A DNA stretch of 42,594 nt from Didymodactylos carnosus (taxonomy: Eukaryota; Rotifera; Eurotatoria; Philodinida; Philodinidae): NCBI GenBank assembly GCA_905250885.1, contig CAJNOQ010000717.1, positions 1-42,594 of the forward strand. The letters are read 5' to 3'. Shown here piece by piece: positions 1 to 12,219 of the stretch. The translations under genes were made by a program, and so were the position numbers. How positions within the stretch are numbered: the first letter of the stretch is position 1; the number at the start of each line of letters is the position of its first letter. A model generated the notes under the pieces. The model ran no database searches. It was not told where the DNA came from and was given only the letters and a program-made list of their open reading frames with translations.

Positions 1-10
1 AATGTCTTAC

Positions 11-3000
11 CTGCACTTTTTGTATTTTCATCGGGTGCCAATGTTTCTGCATGACTTAAATCAGATGCAGAACTCCGAATAGAACTTTCACTATCATCTT
101 CCATTTGGGGCGTAGGCGTATCGTATCCTGCGACAGATGACGTTGAACTACTTCCACCTTCATTAGCTGTATAATAAGATGATAAGGAACGATCATTTAC
201 ACTTGCATATGACGATGAATCAACAGTTACTAAACTGTTAGGTGGTAATGCCGAACGATAGGAGTCTGCTGATGAAACGCTTTTCGATGAATTTGTACGT
301 GGCAACGATGTTACATTTTCTGGTGATAGAAACGTATGAAATGACGATTCACTTGTACGAGATGACAATTTGACACTATTTTCTAGAAGAAGTAAAGTAT
401 ACGATAAATAAAAAAAAGCATATATTTCATAAACTTGCAATGTAGAAAAGTGTATAATAATAATTACCATTAAGGAGTGTTCCATCATTTTCTTCGGATA
501 AATCATTGCTGATATCGAATGAAATGTCATGTAATAATGGATCATTTTCGTGTTGTATTTGTGGTATATTATTTATCGTGCTGGTTAAATTGAATTCAAT
601 TTGCTCTGACATACTCTTCTTGTTCAACTCTGATATTTGAGGAGTAACGTTAACTAATGTCGTTTGTTTTCGCACTTTACACTTTTGAATATCATAACAT
701 TGATTTTTTAATTTGTTATGCAGTCGTTGTTGATCCAAACTGTAGACATTCGATAAAATTGTTTTAAGTTCTGAAATAAATATAAAGAAAAAAAAATAAA
801 AAACAAAAGAACAATAGTCAGTCACACTCTATTTATCATGTTAATAAAATTCTTTCGTTTCTATACTTGTGATAAAAAATAATATATCTAGATATGTCGA
901 TGTAAATACAACTCGCATTTCTTTTTATCATTAATATGACAAATTTTTGTTTTATTTTAACTACATGTGAATTAACAATATGTTCATCACATATTTTTAA
1001 AAATATTATAAACTTAACCTCTGTAGATTTCTTATCTTTAAATAGAGTTAAAAATAAAACAATAAAAAAAGATAATTTACTATCTACTTTTGACCGATAT
1101 ACTTTTCAAAAGAAATATAATCAGACGTAAACACATTTCAAAATATTTTAAATTACAAATCAAGATTATTTTTTTATGCTTCTTGAAATTTAACATTTTC
1201 TCTGTTTAAGATTCGAAGATTTTTTTTACTAACAGTTAGTTTGAACAAAGTAAAATTTACGATGATTAATCTCAAATACATTCAGCGTTTAAAAACTGAA
1301 TATTTACTTGTATGTTTTCCTACCCATATACATCACCGATTACAGAAAGGTTGCACGTAAATCTGAGGTGCAGAATTTTCTTTATTGTATATATATAGAG
1401 AGAGAGAGAGAGAAAGAGAGAGTCATTGCGAAATAAATAGTATATTTTAAAAATATTACAGCGCAATTTCTATAGGCTTTTGGATTACCAATATTTGGTA
1501 ATGTCTCATCATACTAGTTTAAGAAGTTCATGTTGAGTGCTTGTTATAAAATCCTTATTTTTGACATTTACATTCAAGAATCAAATATTTCTACTTTAAC
1601 TAAACATTTTCAAATGGATTTCAACACATCATTCGATAGAACTTGAGAAGTTGTAAGTTAGTGAGACAAGTTTCAAGGTTATAACTGAAACTTGTGATGA
1701 AGATAATTGTCTTTGAAAAATAGTCCTTAGACATAATCGGATAAAACAGAAATATACACTATAGGTTCCTGTATTCTTGAGGTGTTCGATTTTAAAAATA
1801 CTTATGCATAGTCGAAAATCCTTGAAAGTTTGATTCAAGCTTCATTTCCAGTATAGATAATTATATGTTTCTGTTTTATCCGATTATATCTAAGGTCTAT
1901 TTTTATAAGGCGGTTTTCAAGTTCTCAATAGGTAATTTCGAACATTTGATCTCATTGTCTTCATCACAAGTTTCACTTATAACCTTGAAACTTGTCTTAC
2001 TAACGTACAATTTCTCAAGTTCTGTGGAATGATGTGTTTGAATCTATTTGAAAACGTATAATTGAAATAGAAATATTTGATTTCTGGACGTACATGTCAA
2101 AAAAAAGATTTTATAACAAACATTCGACGTGACCTAGACAATAGCTTTAGTTGTCGAATAATACGGCTGACGATGAAATACTTATTGAGACCTAAATTTT
2201 TAGTTTTAGTCCAACTTTCATTACAACCAAAGCGCGCTGAAAACTAATGCTATACAGATCAACACGAACGAAAATTTTTGTTTCGAAGACACCACGTTTT
2301 TAATTTCCTGGTGTTCTTCTATGGAGTGAGTGAGCATAAGAATGGTTCATGAGAGTCTCATACATAGACACAGCAGTCAAGCGGTTGAAGAAACAGTCTA
2401 TTTAAATATTTGTATCGTGTACTACACTGTTTTGCTTTCAATCATATCAATGAAAGAAAGTTTAAAGTATTAGTAGACAACAACAAAATCTCAGTTCATC
2501 GTAGTGAGAGCACCATCATAGGCAAACAGTTTATTTTTAGTTATCAGTTGAAGTTTTTATGTTGTTGTTGTTGTCTCGACTTTTACAATGTGATTAAAAA
2601 TATCATCGGCATACCTGATGTTTCTCTACATGTAAGAATTCAAAATAACAAAAGGAGATCATTATATATATATATATTGACAAAATACTTTATTGTATAT
2701 TTATGCGCATACCCAATTCTATCCCCTTTGTATATTTGCCTAGAGCTTACTTACAAAATATGGTTGTGATCAGTTACAACTGTCTGTGTTGGCCTTTTTT
2801 TTTTGACATATGATTAACAAGTCCTATAGGCTCAAAGTAAAATAGGTGGCTAAGATGAAGAAAAAAGAAAAATTTCTGCTTTTTTTGGCACTTGTCCATA
2901 CAAAGATGTTTCTTTCTTTTTTTATATACTGTCCTACAGAAGAAGAAAAAATGTAATTTATTCTTTTTTTGTCTTTTCTTATTCTGTTCTCTATGCAATA

Positions 3001-5583
3001 TCTATGCTTCTAATATTTGAAATACAAAAATTCAGCTTCTTCTAGTTTGTCTCTTTACTTCATTCCCCTTCCTCAATTATACTCCTCCTTTTTTGTGTTC
3101 TGTGTTGGTTCCATTTTTATATAGCTATAAGTTACATTTACCAACTATATACGCTCCACTTCGTTTTTCGATGTCAAAAATAAAATATAGAAAAAAAGAA
3201 TAAAAAATAGATGTATAGCAAGCAAATAGTAAAAATGTGTTGCAGGAAACACGTTTCTTTTTCTTGACACGTATAGAGAATAATAAATAAATTTATATTT
3301 TTGTTGTGGGGGTCACACTAGTCACATTTTTCAGACAATAACTCTGATGAAGACAATGCGATCATGGTAATAGTAAATAAAAAACACAACGGAATTAACA
3401 TAGTAATATACACAAACCATATGGATCAGATAAGATATGTCATTTAACATGGTGCTAATTTGTATCGCATTTGGAGTTAATCGAATCATCAATGCTTGTA
3501 AAAAAGATCATTCAGTATTATTATTCGAAGAAAGAAAAAAACAACTTTGAGCGAATACAAAAAACAAAAAATGTTGACACTTTTTCCCTCTATCTATTAT
3601 AATAAATCATATTCCTTCATGATGACATATAATAATGAAGATTATTTTCCATTGTTACCCACATCATATACATGCTCAGTTCATCTCAAATTTATAACGA
3701 AAAAACTGCCTTTCAAATTTCAATGCGACTAATACTATGTATAATGCGTTGAACCATTGTATACACATCAAGTACTTTGAAGAGAAAACTAACTAAACTA
3801 TTAATTTATTGCACGACTGTATCCGAGGTGTTCCCGTTAATACATCACTTTTATATCCTTGTTCACTCAAATTTTAGTAGAAACTTGCTCTGATGAGAAT
3901 CACAAAATATATGGAGTTTTAACAACTTTCAAGGACTCTTTTCAACAAAATTTGTTACATTCATAAGTATTTGCTAACAAGATAAACCACAGACACAAGT
4001 ATAAATACTCTAGAACAATCGCATCGGAATATGTATAAATGTGGTCTATTTGATTTGATACTGATTGAATTCAGGCGTCTTAAAATCTTCTGCAGCCATC
4101 TCTCATTCGAATTATTATACAAATATGGCCGATCGGCAATACGAATGTGCAACAAAAGATGTGAGAACGTAGTTTTCGACATTTCGGGTCAGACATTTAT
4201 CGTTCTCATCAGTAGGTTACGTTCAGTAATTTTCTGAGTTGTTGTTGTTGTTCATCTGCTGGAGAATATTATCTTCAACTTTAGAGACAGAAAATTTTCA
4301 GATGGAGTTCCAAACGTGAAAAACATGTAGATCCTGTTAATATTTTTAACGTTGTATTCCAAGAAAATGTTACCAGAAAGACAGGCTTTTATGCTCTTAT
4401 CTTAAGTGACTACTTTGAAAGAACAGAAAAAACAAGTGCATCATAGTTAAAATTGAGAAAAGTGCAAAATCCTCTGGATTCTGTGATATTTGCTAAACTT
4501 CATCGAGAAAATAATATCTAACACCAAGATAAATGTTATACTACGAATCTGTACAAAAATAAGAGACGATAGCAATATCTTTCATCTCTTTTCTGCTATT
4601 TTGATTTTTGACACAAAAATTCGTGCTCGATCCCGCTCACAGAAATCAAATAATGTATTTTTCTGTTTTGCACTATTATGATCTGGGATTTCGTTATATG
4701 CTAGGCAGACAAAAATCAAATGTTATCGCGTACAAAATAATCGACTATGGAGAAGATGAATCTGCAATTGGTTTTGACCGATGAAGCGTTTAAAATTTTT
4801 CGATTTGGTGGTATGCCAAATAGCTCTTGAAACACTAGTTGGAATATAAATCATGAAAAGTTTTGGATCCTGAACAGTTTTTTGCTCAAAATATGTGATT
4901 TTAGAGTAAGTTTGATATACATCGTTAACTTGTAAACGCTCAGCATATCCATAGCCAGAAGCCTATTTCCAAAAAGGTGCTATGAATTAATATTCTATCA
5001 CGTTCTTACCTTTTGTTGGATAAATAGTCGAGTTCCATTGTTTATGATGACTTGAACCATCTATTGATGTTTTTATCATATGTCGAACGGGATTATATTT
5101 AATTGAGTGAATATTTACTTTTGTGTTTTGTTTACCTAGAGATAACTGAACAGGTTTATACCAGTTTGACGATTGTGCAACACGTTGTTTTCCAGGAATA
5201 TAAACTGATATACTGTATTGCGATAATAATTCAGATAAAGGTTCTTTAAGTGAATTATGTCCCGACAATGATTGTGTAGGACTATTCAGTGAATAATCTC
5301 CAACAAAAATCTTTGGTAAATTTACGCTAGAATCCGACTCGACATGTTCACCATCAACATTATTTATCCATGTTCGATGCCGTCCAATTGTTCCATATGA
5401 TTGCGTTTTTCGTAATACATTTGATGGTGTAGTTATGTAATCATGATTAAACCAATCAGGCAATTGTAATTTTGTTAATGAATTATGTAAACGTTTTTCA
5501 TAATCATCTCGATTCCAACAGTTCATTTGTGAATTTTGACAAGTTTCACCTTGTTTTCGATGATTAGAAATAATCATTGGCAT
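11..5583 (-). CDS. Unrecognised Ser-rich protein, three exons visible, 3' end off the left edge
   Basis: Exons on the minus strand are 5583-5010, 770-468 and 382-11, followed by a GTAAG donor at 10-6, so the gene continues beyond the window. All visible junctions are phase 1: AAAG|GTAAG at 5010/5009 to TTTATTTCAG|AACTT at 771/770, and AATG|GTAAT at 468/467 to CTTCTAG|AAAATAG at 383/382. Joined they give about 416 residues without a stop. The start ATG at 5583 is the first in frame after a TAA about 50 bp upstream; an upstream exon joining near 5610 is not excluded. Exon 1 has a charged N-terminus with the stretch LHNSLTKLQLPDWF, then RKTQSYGTIGRHRTW; exon 3 is dominated by Ser, Thr, Asn and Asp and is probably disordered and phosphorylated. 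I see no transmembrane segment or catalytic motif and do not recognise the family. The 4.2 kb first intron is unusually long for this locus, so the exon 1 to exon 2 join is an inference from matching phase. Confidence 0.72.
1394..1424. repeat. (GA)n microsatellite
   Basis: A run of alternating GA with one AA interruption, immediately preceded by a short TA run. It lies inside the intron of the Ser-rich gene. Confidence 0.9.
1529..2131. mobile_element. Fold-back / MITE-like element with long imperfect inverted arms
   Basis: The left arm (about 1529-1755) and right arm (about 1863-2131) are reverse complements with scattered mismatches. Matching blocks include TTGTTATAAAATC near both outer ends, AACACATCATTC, ACAAGTTTCAAGGTTATAA, AACTTGTGATGAAGA, and the inner CGGATAAAACAGAAA. 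About 107 bp lie between the arms. No transposase is encoded, so this is a non-autonomous element. No clear target duplication was found, so the outer limits are approximate. It sits within an intron. Confidence 0.72.
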
Positions 5584-8500
5584 TGTTGATAATTTTTCAG
5601 AGCAGTCTACCGTATTAACATTTATTAACGGTTAAATGCACCATGAACATCTTTTCGAGTAGTAGTATCAATAAACACGAGGCCATGTTCATTATGATTA
5701 AAATATGAGAATATTTATTTTATTATTATTATTATTTTCACGATTTAACTTGTACATACCTCATCAATAACATCAAACATAATTTGTTAATATTTATTTA
5801 ATCATGGTTCATTGTTCTTTGTAATTGAATATGAAGTGTTTTAGACGTTGATCACTAGTTTTCAAAATATTTTGTACATAGTCGACGTGATTGAACAAAC
5901 ACAAAGAGTGTCGCTTACACTTAACACTGTACTCATTTGATATGCGAATGACAGCTGAAAGGTATAATTTTATTCGTTTGTGAAAGTTTTTTTTTTCTTC
6001 TTCGTATATATACACATAATAAACCAGGTCGTCATGCTCAATTATGATCGATAGTAGAGAAAGATCACTCGCTGCTTAACTCTTTTGTACATGTATCATG
6101 ATAAAAACACTAGAAAGAGAAAAAAAGACAAATGTATATTCAGAAGATTCTTATAAATATTGAGCTTCTAAACCACACACACACTTCGATGTGGTATTTT
6201 TCAATGGGAAAAAGAGAGAGAAAACGTTCATCTTTCGCGTGTATGTTCAATACTGACGGACGAAGTTCTGTTCAAGAAAATATTATTTACGATTTTCAAA
6301 TTGAAACATATTTGGGAGAGAAAGAACATTTAACAGGTTTCTTTTTCTCTCTCTTGTTTTTTAAATATATTTCGAAATGGAACGATGTACGTGAGATCAA
6401 AATCAACGTTAATATATGGATTAAAAGTCAGATAAACAAAACGAAGTAACTCTTGACAAAAACGTAGTTTTTTTCTGCATATCAAGAGAAAAGTCATAAT
6501 GAACTATGTGACAGCATGTCACATAAACTTTTATCACAGGTAGACCGAACATATTAACAGAACCCAACAAAAATATTGTTTTATAAAATCTAAATCTTAT
6601 ATTTTAAATTACGACAAATAATTAGTAAATAGATACTGGACAGCACAATCAATAATGTGTACATCTGTCATGATTACATAATTGATCTCAAATAGATTTT
6701 ACTTTAATTAAACTTGTGATAAAATATTGTTACTGCTGTCTGACTTTCTCGAAAAAAATATCAACCGTATCATTCCTTTCTCGACGGCATCTCTCTTGAT
6801 CCTGAGCAAGAATAAAAGACTTTGTCCCTGTCTAGAGATTTAAGTAATGAAAACATAGTATTGAATAACACTGATTTGAAAGAAAAAAATTCATTGAAAG
6901 CAACACAAACAAAATATCTTGAACAATGTGTTCAATTCTTCTTCTTTATCTAGATTATCTTATATATTAATGATACAGAACCGATTAATCCGTGTGGAAG
7001 AAAAATACATTATATAGCATTGAATACAGTTTGTAACAAAACTGATCATACACGCCTTATAGAAGCTTCACAGCATTCAGGCGGCACATTTGGCAAAAAA
7101 TCGAACGTGTACTTTTGCCACATTTAAATACTATCATATATACTTCGATATATGGGCTATGGAATAACACTAAAATTTTTGTTCTCACTGGTGAATTGTC
7201 GGAGAAACTCCATAAGTCAAGAAATGGACTAGCTTATAGCCACCTTCCGGAAAAATCATTTTTTTCATAAATGAAATAAATTTAAATTATAAAAATATAT
7301 ATTCGGAATCTAGATGTTTGTAGCTATCTATCTAGAAAAACTTTTTCATTTAAAAGTTAATCTAGGGGCTAAAAAAGGCTTTTTCCCGAAGCGAAGTTGT
7401 TTTTCAAGCACTGTTTGCACCATATTGTCATCGCTAAAGTTAGCTAATACCGAAACTGACTCAAAATTATACCAAAATTTTGTTCGTCATGTGTTCTATC
7501 TACGATCAATGCAGTTTTTATTTGCGGTCCGAATACCGGTGTTCCATAAAACCTTGGTTATTCAGATAAAATGCATTTTATGCTACAAAAGAATGTTTAT
7601 AAAGAAAACTAAGGTGATATTTGGAAGCGGTGGGGAAAACTGCATCGAATGATGTATAATTTGTAAATTTTTCTGAGAAATAAATCTTTCATGCAAATCT
7701 AGTACAAAGGACTCTCAGATTTTTCATAGAAAAAAAACTTTTTTCGAATTCTACTTTTTTTAAATTCTGGTGAGATTTGAGAAATAAAAAAGCAATATTA
7801 AGCAAAAATAATGGCTTTATAAGCTAAAGAACCACATGTCCGCCTGCTCTATGGGAAAATGCCCAATGTGAGCTTATGATTAATATTTCTCGAAAGCAGA
7901 ACCACCTGCAGCGTTCGGAGTTTCGTTAAATGTTGCAAATTTATTGTAGTTTATTTACTTAAAATAGAAAGTATTTATATCATACAATCATTGTGCGAGG
8001 CAGGAAGAGTGAAATGGACAACTCTCTTCTTGCAACAAAATTAATCATGCAGTTCAATTTTTTAAGTTTTTACATAGTAGACTTCAGTCTTTATTTCTCT
8101 ATCGAACCTGCTGTTTTGATACTTTCAGATTGTTAAATCCGGCAGGATCCTTTCCTCAAAAACCTTTTTTTTGAGAAGATCTCGAAACTTACCTTTTTAC
8201 AGGAAGATATCTTCAAGTCTCCTCTTTCCAACAACCATAACCTGCATAATTGCTCGAGAAGATGTTGTTCCACACATATTAAAGATGAGTTTGAGAATGT
8301 CACGTCACATCGAAGATGTATTTTATTACCACTAACTGAGCACTTTCTTTTAACATAGTTGATGATGGATTGTTGTATTTCTCAATTCATTGAGAAAGAA
8401 GCATATCGTTTTCTTTATGACGCACCCGTTACATCTGATCGAGAGCTTTTAACCATGATGAACAATATTTATATTTAATCACGATTATAAAATATGTGTG

Positions 8501-11320
8501 ATAGCAATAATAATGAACCAAAAGTTAACCGTCATTTAAAATAAATCGAAGTGTCGCTGCACACGATAAAGAAGCTCATTTTTTGTATGAGTGAGATCAA
8601 AATGAATCCAGTAATCTTATTCAATCTGATAAAAAAAAAGAAGAAAATTCTTTAACGGCAACAGAAAACGTTTTTCAACGTGTGATTATGCCGGCATCAA
8701 TGTTTCCAGTGGTCAATTTTTTCACACATAAGTACCGTTTCTCCATTAGCAATTAAGGAGTATCATTTTTTTTCAAAAGCGTCGACAAGGACGTTGATCC
8801 TGTCCTTCAAAGCACTATTTCTACCAACATTGTGATATCTAACATTGTTTTTTCAGGTTAACAAAAGTTTACAGCATAGACTTTAAAAATTTTCAGGGAA
8901 AAAAAAGAAGAAGAAAAAACTTCACAGTACCTCAAAAAGCATGTAGGATTAGTAAAAGATTCATTAGCAAAGGATACTTCTTGTAAATCTTCTGTTATTG
9001 AGGCGATTAGGTATTCTGCAAATCCTTAGCGCGTTGATAAAATTTTTAAAGTATTCTAGATGAATAGAATGAACATTTTACCACAACATCGCCCGTATTC
9101 ATTAGTTATTCCACTCGAACAATCAGATAGAAGAACCCCATACTTACCTTTCTTTCGATAAAGGCGCGCATTTACTATGATCATAATTAACTCGTGCATA
9201 ATGCTAACACACACAACTTGAAAAAGATCCTGTCAGATTTCAAACGTATCTTCAAGCCATAATTCATATACGATTTTGTACAGCTCTTAACGACGGATCT
9301 AATTTATCTATCTCTACGTGTGTTGATTCCTTGTGGTCACTGAAACTGACACGCCAACGAATTTGATGCTGAATGAACCTGGCGTAAAAGCCAAGGGTCA
9401 GATTTCGTAACGAAGAACAAGATATTTTTTAACCCATATTCTTGTAGAACGATGAGCGTTCTACAAATTTATTGTTTAATTTACATTAGCAGTTGATTCT
9501 TGTACGAGAAACTGGTCAGTTTTGAAAAAGAATCGATTATATCCATATTACATGTATACAGCACCCATGGGGAAATTTTATTGGCTTTTCACGCGTGAGG
9601 GACCGTGAAATGTCAGCTTGGACTTTCAACGAAGAGAGTAAGTTCTGACTCCAGAAAATGTATGAGAAATTTTGTACTTATGCTTGCCGGTCAATCTTCA
9701 CGACATTTCACGCGTAAGAAAGTTTTCACATAACTCGTTTACACTTCTCGAGACTAATACAAAATTCGACCACTTTTAAATACTATAAAAATTTTACACA
9801 AAACAAAAGCGAATTTTTTTGTAATTTGGTACAAATAACTATAGTGTGCTTACTTATATTATAATATATAATTTTAAAAAATTTTAAAGTCTTATAAAAT
9901 ATCTTTGGCTTCTTAAATTATTAAAGTAAAATATTTTTTATAATGTATGACTGTGGCTGTATAAAGTTACAATTGCGGAGAAAAAAGTTGTTGTCTATTA
10001 GTAGAGCAAATAATAAAATAAAATTACTTCATCAGATTCATTAAATCAAATTTACTAATTATTTTACTGGTTCGAAACTTGGAATATCATTCACAAACAA
10101 CGTGAATTTGTAGCTAATCCACTATCGTGCATCTAATGAACCCATGCTCGACGTCGTCAGAGAATCTTTATGGAATCTATAGAGAACTTTTTTAGAAGTA
10201 ATGGGATGAAAATATTGGGATAGATCTGGTACAATGGGTTTTCATAGAAAAGCAACTATAGCGGATCCAGTGGCAAATCTATACGTCCAAACCCCCTAAA
10301 TCACTATAAGAACCTTTCCGGCAACATTGAGACGTAATACTCGAAGCGAACATTGATAGAAAATTGAATATTTTATCATAGCTTCATATTTCAATAAATC
10401 CTGAGCGTAGCCCAGATTTTGTTAGTGGATGGGCGCTGCCCCAAGTTTTTTCAAAGTGGCAGACATTAGCGCAAAGTAGTATGAATTATAAAACTTTTAG
10501 TGGGTAGGCGTAGTGGCGTAGCGCACTCGGTGGCTACGGCACTAGTAGAAAGCTAAAATAATAAAAGTTCCTTGACTTCTCGTACATAAATTTGCAAGGT
10601 TTAATGACGAAAATGCCACGGGAGTATTTACAGGAAACATGCAGAATATTTGCCGTAGATGTCGACAAAGGATGTACAAATTAAGAAGATCGATTTGTAT
10701 CATAAAATCCGTAAGAGAACGCCACGTCCTACATCTATTCATGCTTGCCTGTTTGTCAAATTGTTGCATATCAATGGATCATAGAAGGGTTGACAATTTG
10801 GCAATCTGATCACTAGTAGTTAGTGATGTAATCTTACCACCATCGTCTCAAAAACCATCGGTACCATGGCACTCCAGATTGACTGTTTGACTAAAGGTTT
10901 TCTTTTGGTGGCGAAGGCAATGGAAAGAGAGACATGTATGGTTGTTCACTGCCAATAAGAATAGCCACCAGAAAAAAACAAATTAGTCTTGAATGTCCAA
11001 GGTTCCTTCCTTGCGGTATTTGGTTTTGTCTTTCTCCAGACAATAGTGAGCGTCTTTTCGTCTAAGATCACTTAGCGGATGAATTGAATATGGAATGAAA
11101 ATTATCGATTATCTGACCAACAAAATGTGAACTTAGCTTTTCTAATTCGTTACGTCACTTGTAACATATCGCTCGATTACTTTAGTAATAGAGCACATGT
11201 GTCTGATTTCGTTATGATAACAACTCACTAATCAAATCAAGCAGTTCACTCACCAATGCGTACTTTGAACTGAAATACAAGTCGATAACGAATTTAATGT
11301 GTAAAAAAGCTTAGATTCAA
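5584..11320. other. Long intergenic stretch without a supported gene
   Basis: AT-rich sequence with only short unconvincing open frames on both strands. It presumably contains the 5' region of the minus-strand Ser-rich gene near 5584-6000. Near 9595-9715 the decamer TTTCACGCGT appears twice and CGTGAAATGTC appears once in each orientation, a short imperfect inverted repeat. Near 10258-10560 phrases such as GCGGATCCAGTGGC and GGCGTAGTGGCGTAGC resemble the ends of degraded DNA transposons, but no complete element could be delimited. Confidence 0.5.
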
Positions 11321-11322
11321 GT

Positions 11323-11323
11323 C

Positions 11324-11352
<29 letters not shown>
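11323..11352. repeat. (TA)n microsatellite
   Basis: Uninterrupted alternating TA run of about 30 bp just upstream of the small inverted-repeat element at 11371. The exact repeat count may be affected by assembly. Confidence 0.9.
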
Positions 11353-11354
<2 letters not shown>

Positions 11355-11370
11355 TCTTTGATGTAGTACT

Positions 11371-11499
11371 GGGGGTCGCATCACGCAAAAACTTAAGTCA
11401 AAGTCTAGACTTAAGTCAGATTTAAGTGTATAAAATTAGCATGTAAGTGCACATAACGAAGACTTAAGTCAGACTTAAGCTTTTTGTGATACGATCCTC
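11371..11499. mobile_element. 129 bp MITE-like element with TIRs and CTTAAGTC subterminal repeats
   Basis: The ends GGGGGTCGCATCACGCAAAA and, reversed, GAGGATCGTATCACAAAAAG form imperfect terminal inverted repeats. Immediately inside, ACTTAAGTC or GACTTAAG recurs four times plus one degraded copy, in inverted disposition, so the whole unit can fold. It has no coding capacity. No convincing target duplication was seen. Confidence 0.65.
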
Positions 11500-11919
11500 T
11501 GATGGACTAGTAATGTTTAATTGTTGTTGAATTACATATCCTATCATTGACTTCACATAATCGGTCATGAGCATGAGATACATCGATTTAAACTATATTG
11601 TTTAAAGATGAGAAAAAACTCTTCATCTAATTTTTTCATTTTGTCTAATTGAGTGTTTTATCTTTTTTAAATGAAAGGAAAAAATTTTTGTTATATATCA
11701 GAAAATTAAATCATGCCCTAATAAATCTATTCTCCTTAATAACAAAAATAACGGCAAAGACGTACTCAAGTTTTATGACTATTATTCAATTGATAACAGA
11801 ACACTAGTTACCGCTGTCGTTTTATTCAAAAATCTTCAATACAGATGAAACAACTGATCAAAGACTTTTTCCCCTATTCAACAGATCTATAAATGAAATT
11901 ATTCTTATGGTACATCCAA

Positions 11920-12051
11920 GGGGGGGGGGGCAAAATGGGAAATTCCCCATTACATTTGGCGATTTGTCCATGTTAATTTTTTTTTGTAATTTTGAGGTAT
12001 GTTTNNNNNNNNNCCCCCCCCCCCCCCCCCCCCCCCCCCCCACCCCCCAAC

Positions 12052-12085
<34 letters not shown>

Positions 12086-12180
12086 CCCCCCCCCCCCAAA
12101 GGGGCAATTGCCCATTTCATTTGGAGATTTGTCCATTGTAATTTTTATTAGTAAGTTTGAAGTAAGTTGAGTAAGTTTTA
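11920..12180. repeat. Degenerate direct repeat with poly-G/poly-C tracts and a 9-base assembly gap
   Basis: An 11-G run (11920-11930) is followed by a segment containing CATTTGGCGATTTGTCCAT. After nine N bases (12005-12013) comes an ~84 base C tract (12014-12097, with A and G interruptions), then a second copy containing CATTTGGAGATTTGTCCAT. The two copies are direct repeats of about 75 bp. Open frames through the homopolymers encode only Gly or Pro runs and are not genes. Both the N run and the C tract make the true length uncertain. Confidence 0.8.
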
Positions 12181-12219
12181 AACCTTGCCCATTTTGCCCA
12201 TCATTTTTTTCCGACACAA

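Larger units (their letters stand above)
771..5009 (-). other. Long (4.2 kb) intron of the Ser-rich gene
   Basis: Apart from the fold-back element at 1529-2131 and short simple repeats (a GA tract near 1394-1424 and a TA tract near 2664), this stretch is low-complexity AT-rich sequence. Short open frames here have no recognisable protein content. The splice phases at both ends agree, but no transcript evidence is available. Confidence 0.5.

Noticed and set aside
10440..10560. tRNA-like or SINE-like phrase (GTAGTGGCGTAGCGCACTCGG)
   Set aside because: No B-box (GGTTCGANTCC), no cloverleaf and no poly-A tail; more like a worn DNA-transposon end.
11858..12217. Gly-rich and Pro-rich open frames on both strands
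   Set aside because: They are translations of poly-G/poly-C tracts across an N gap.
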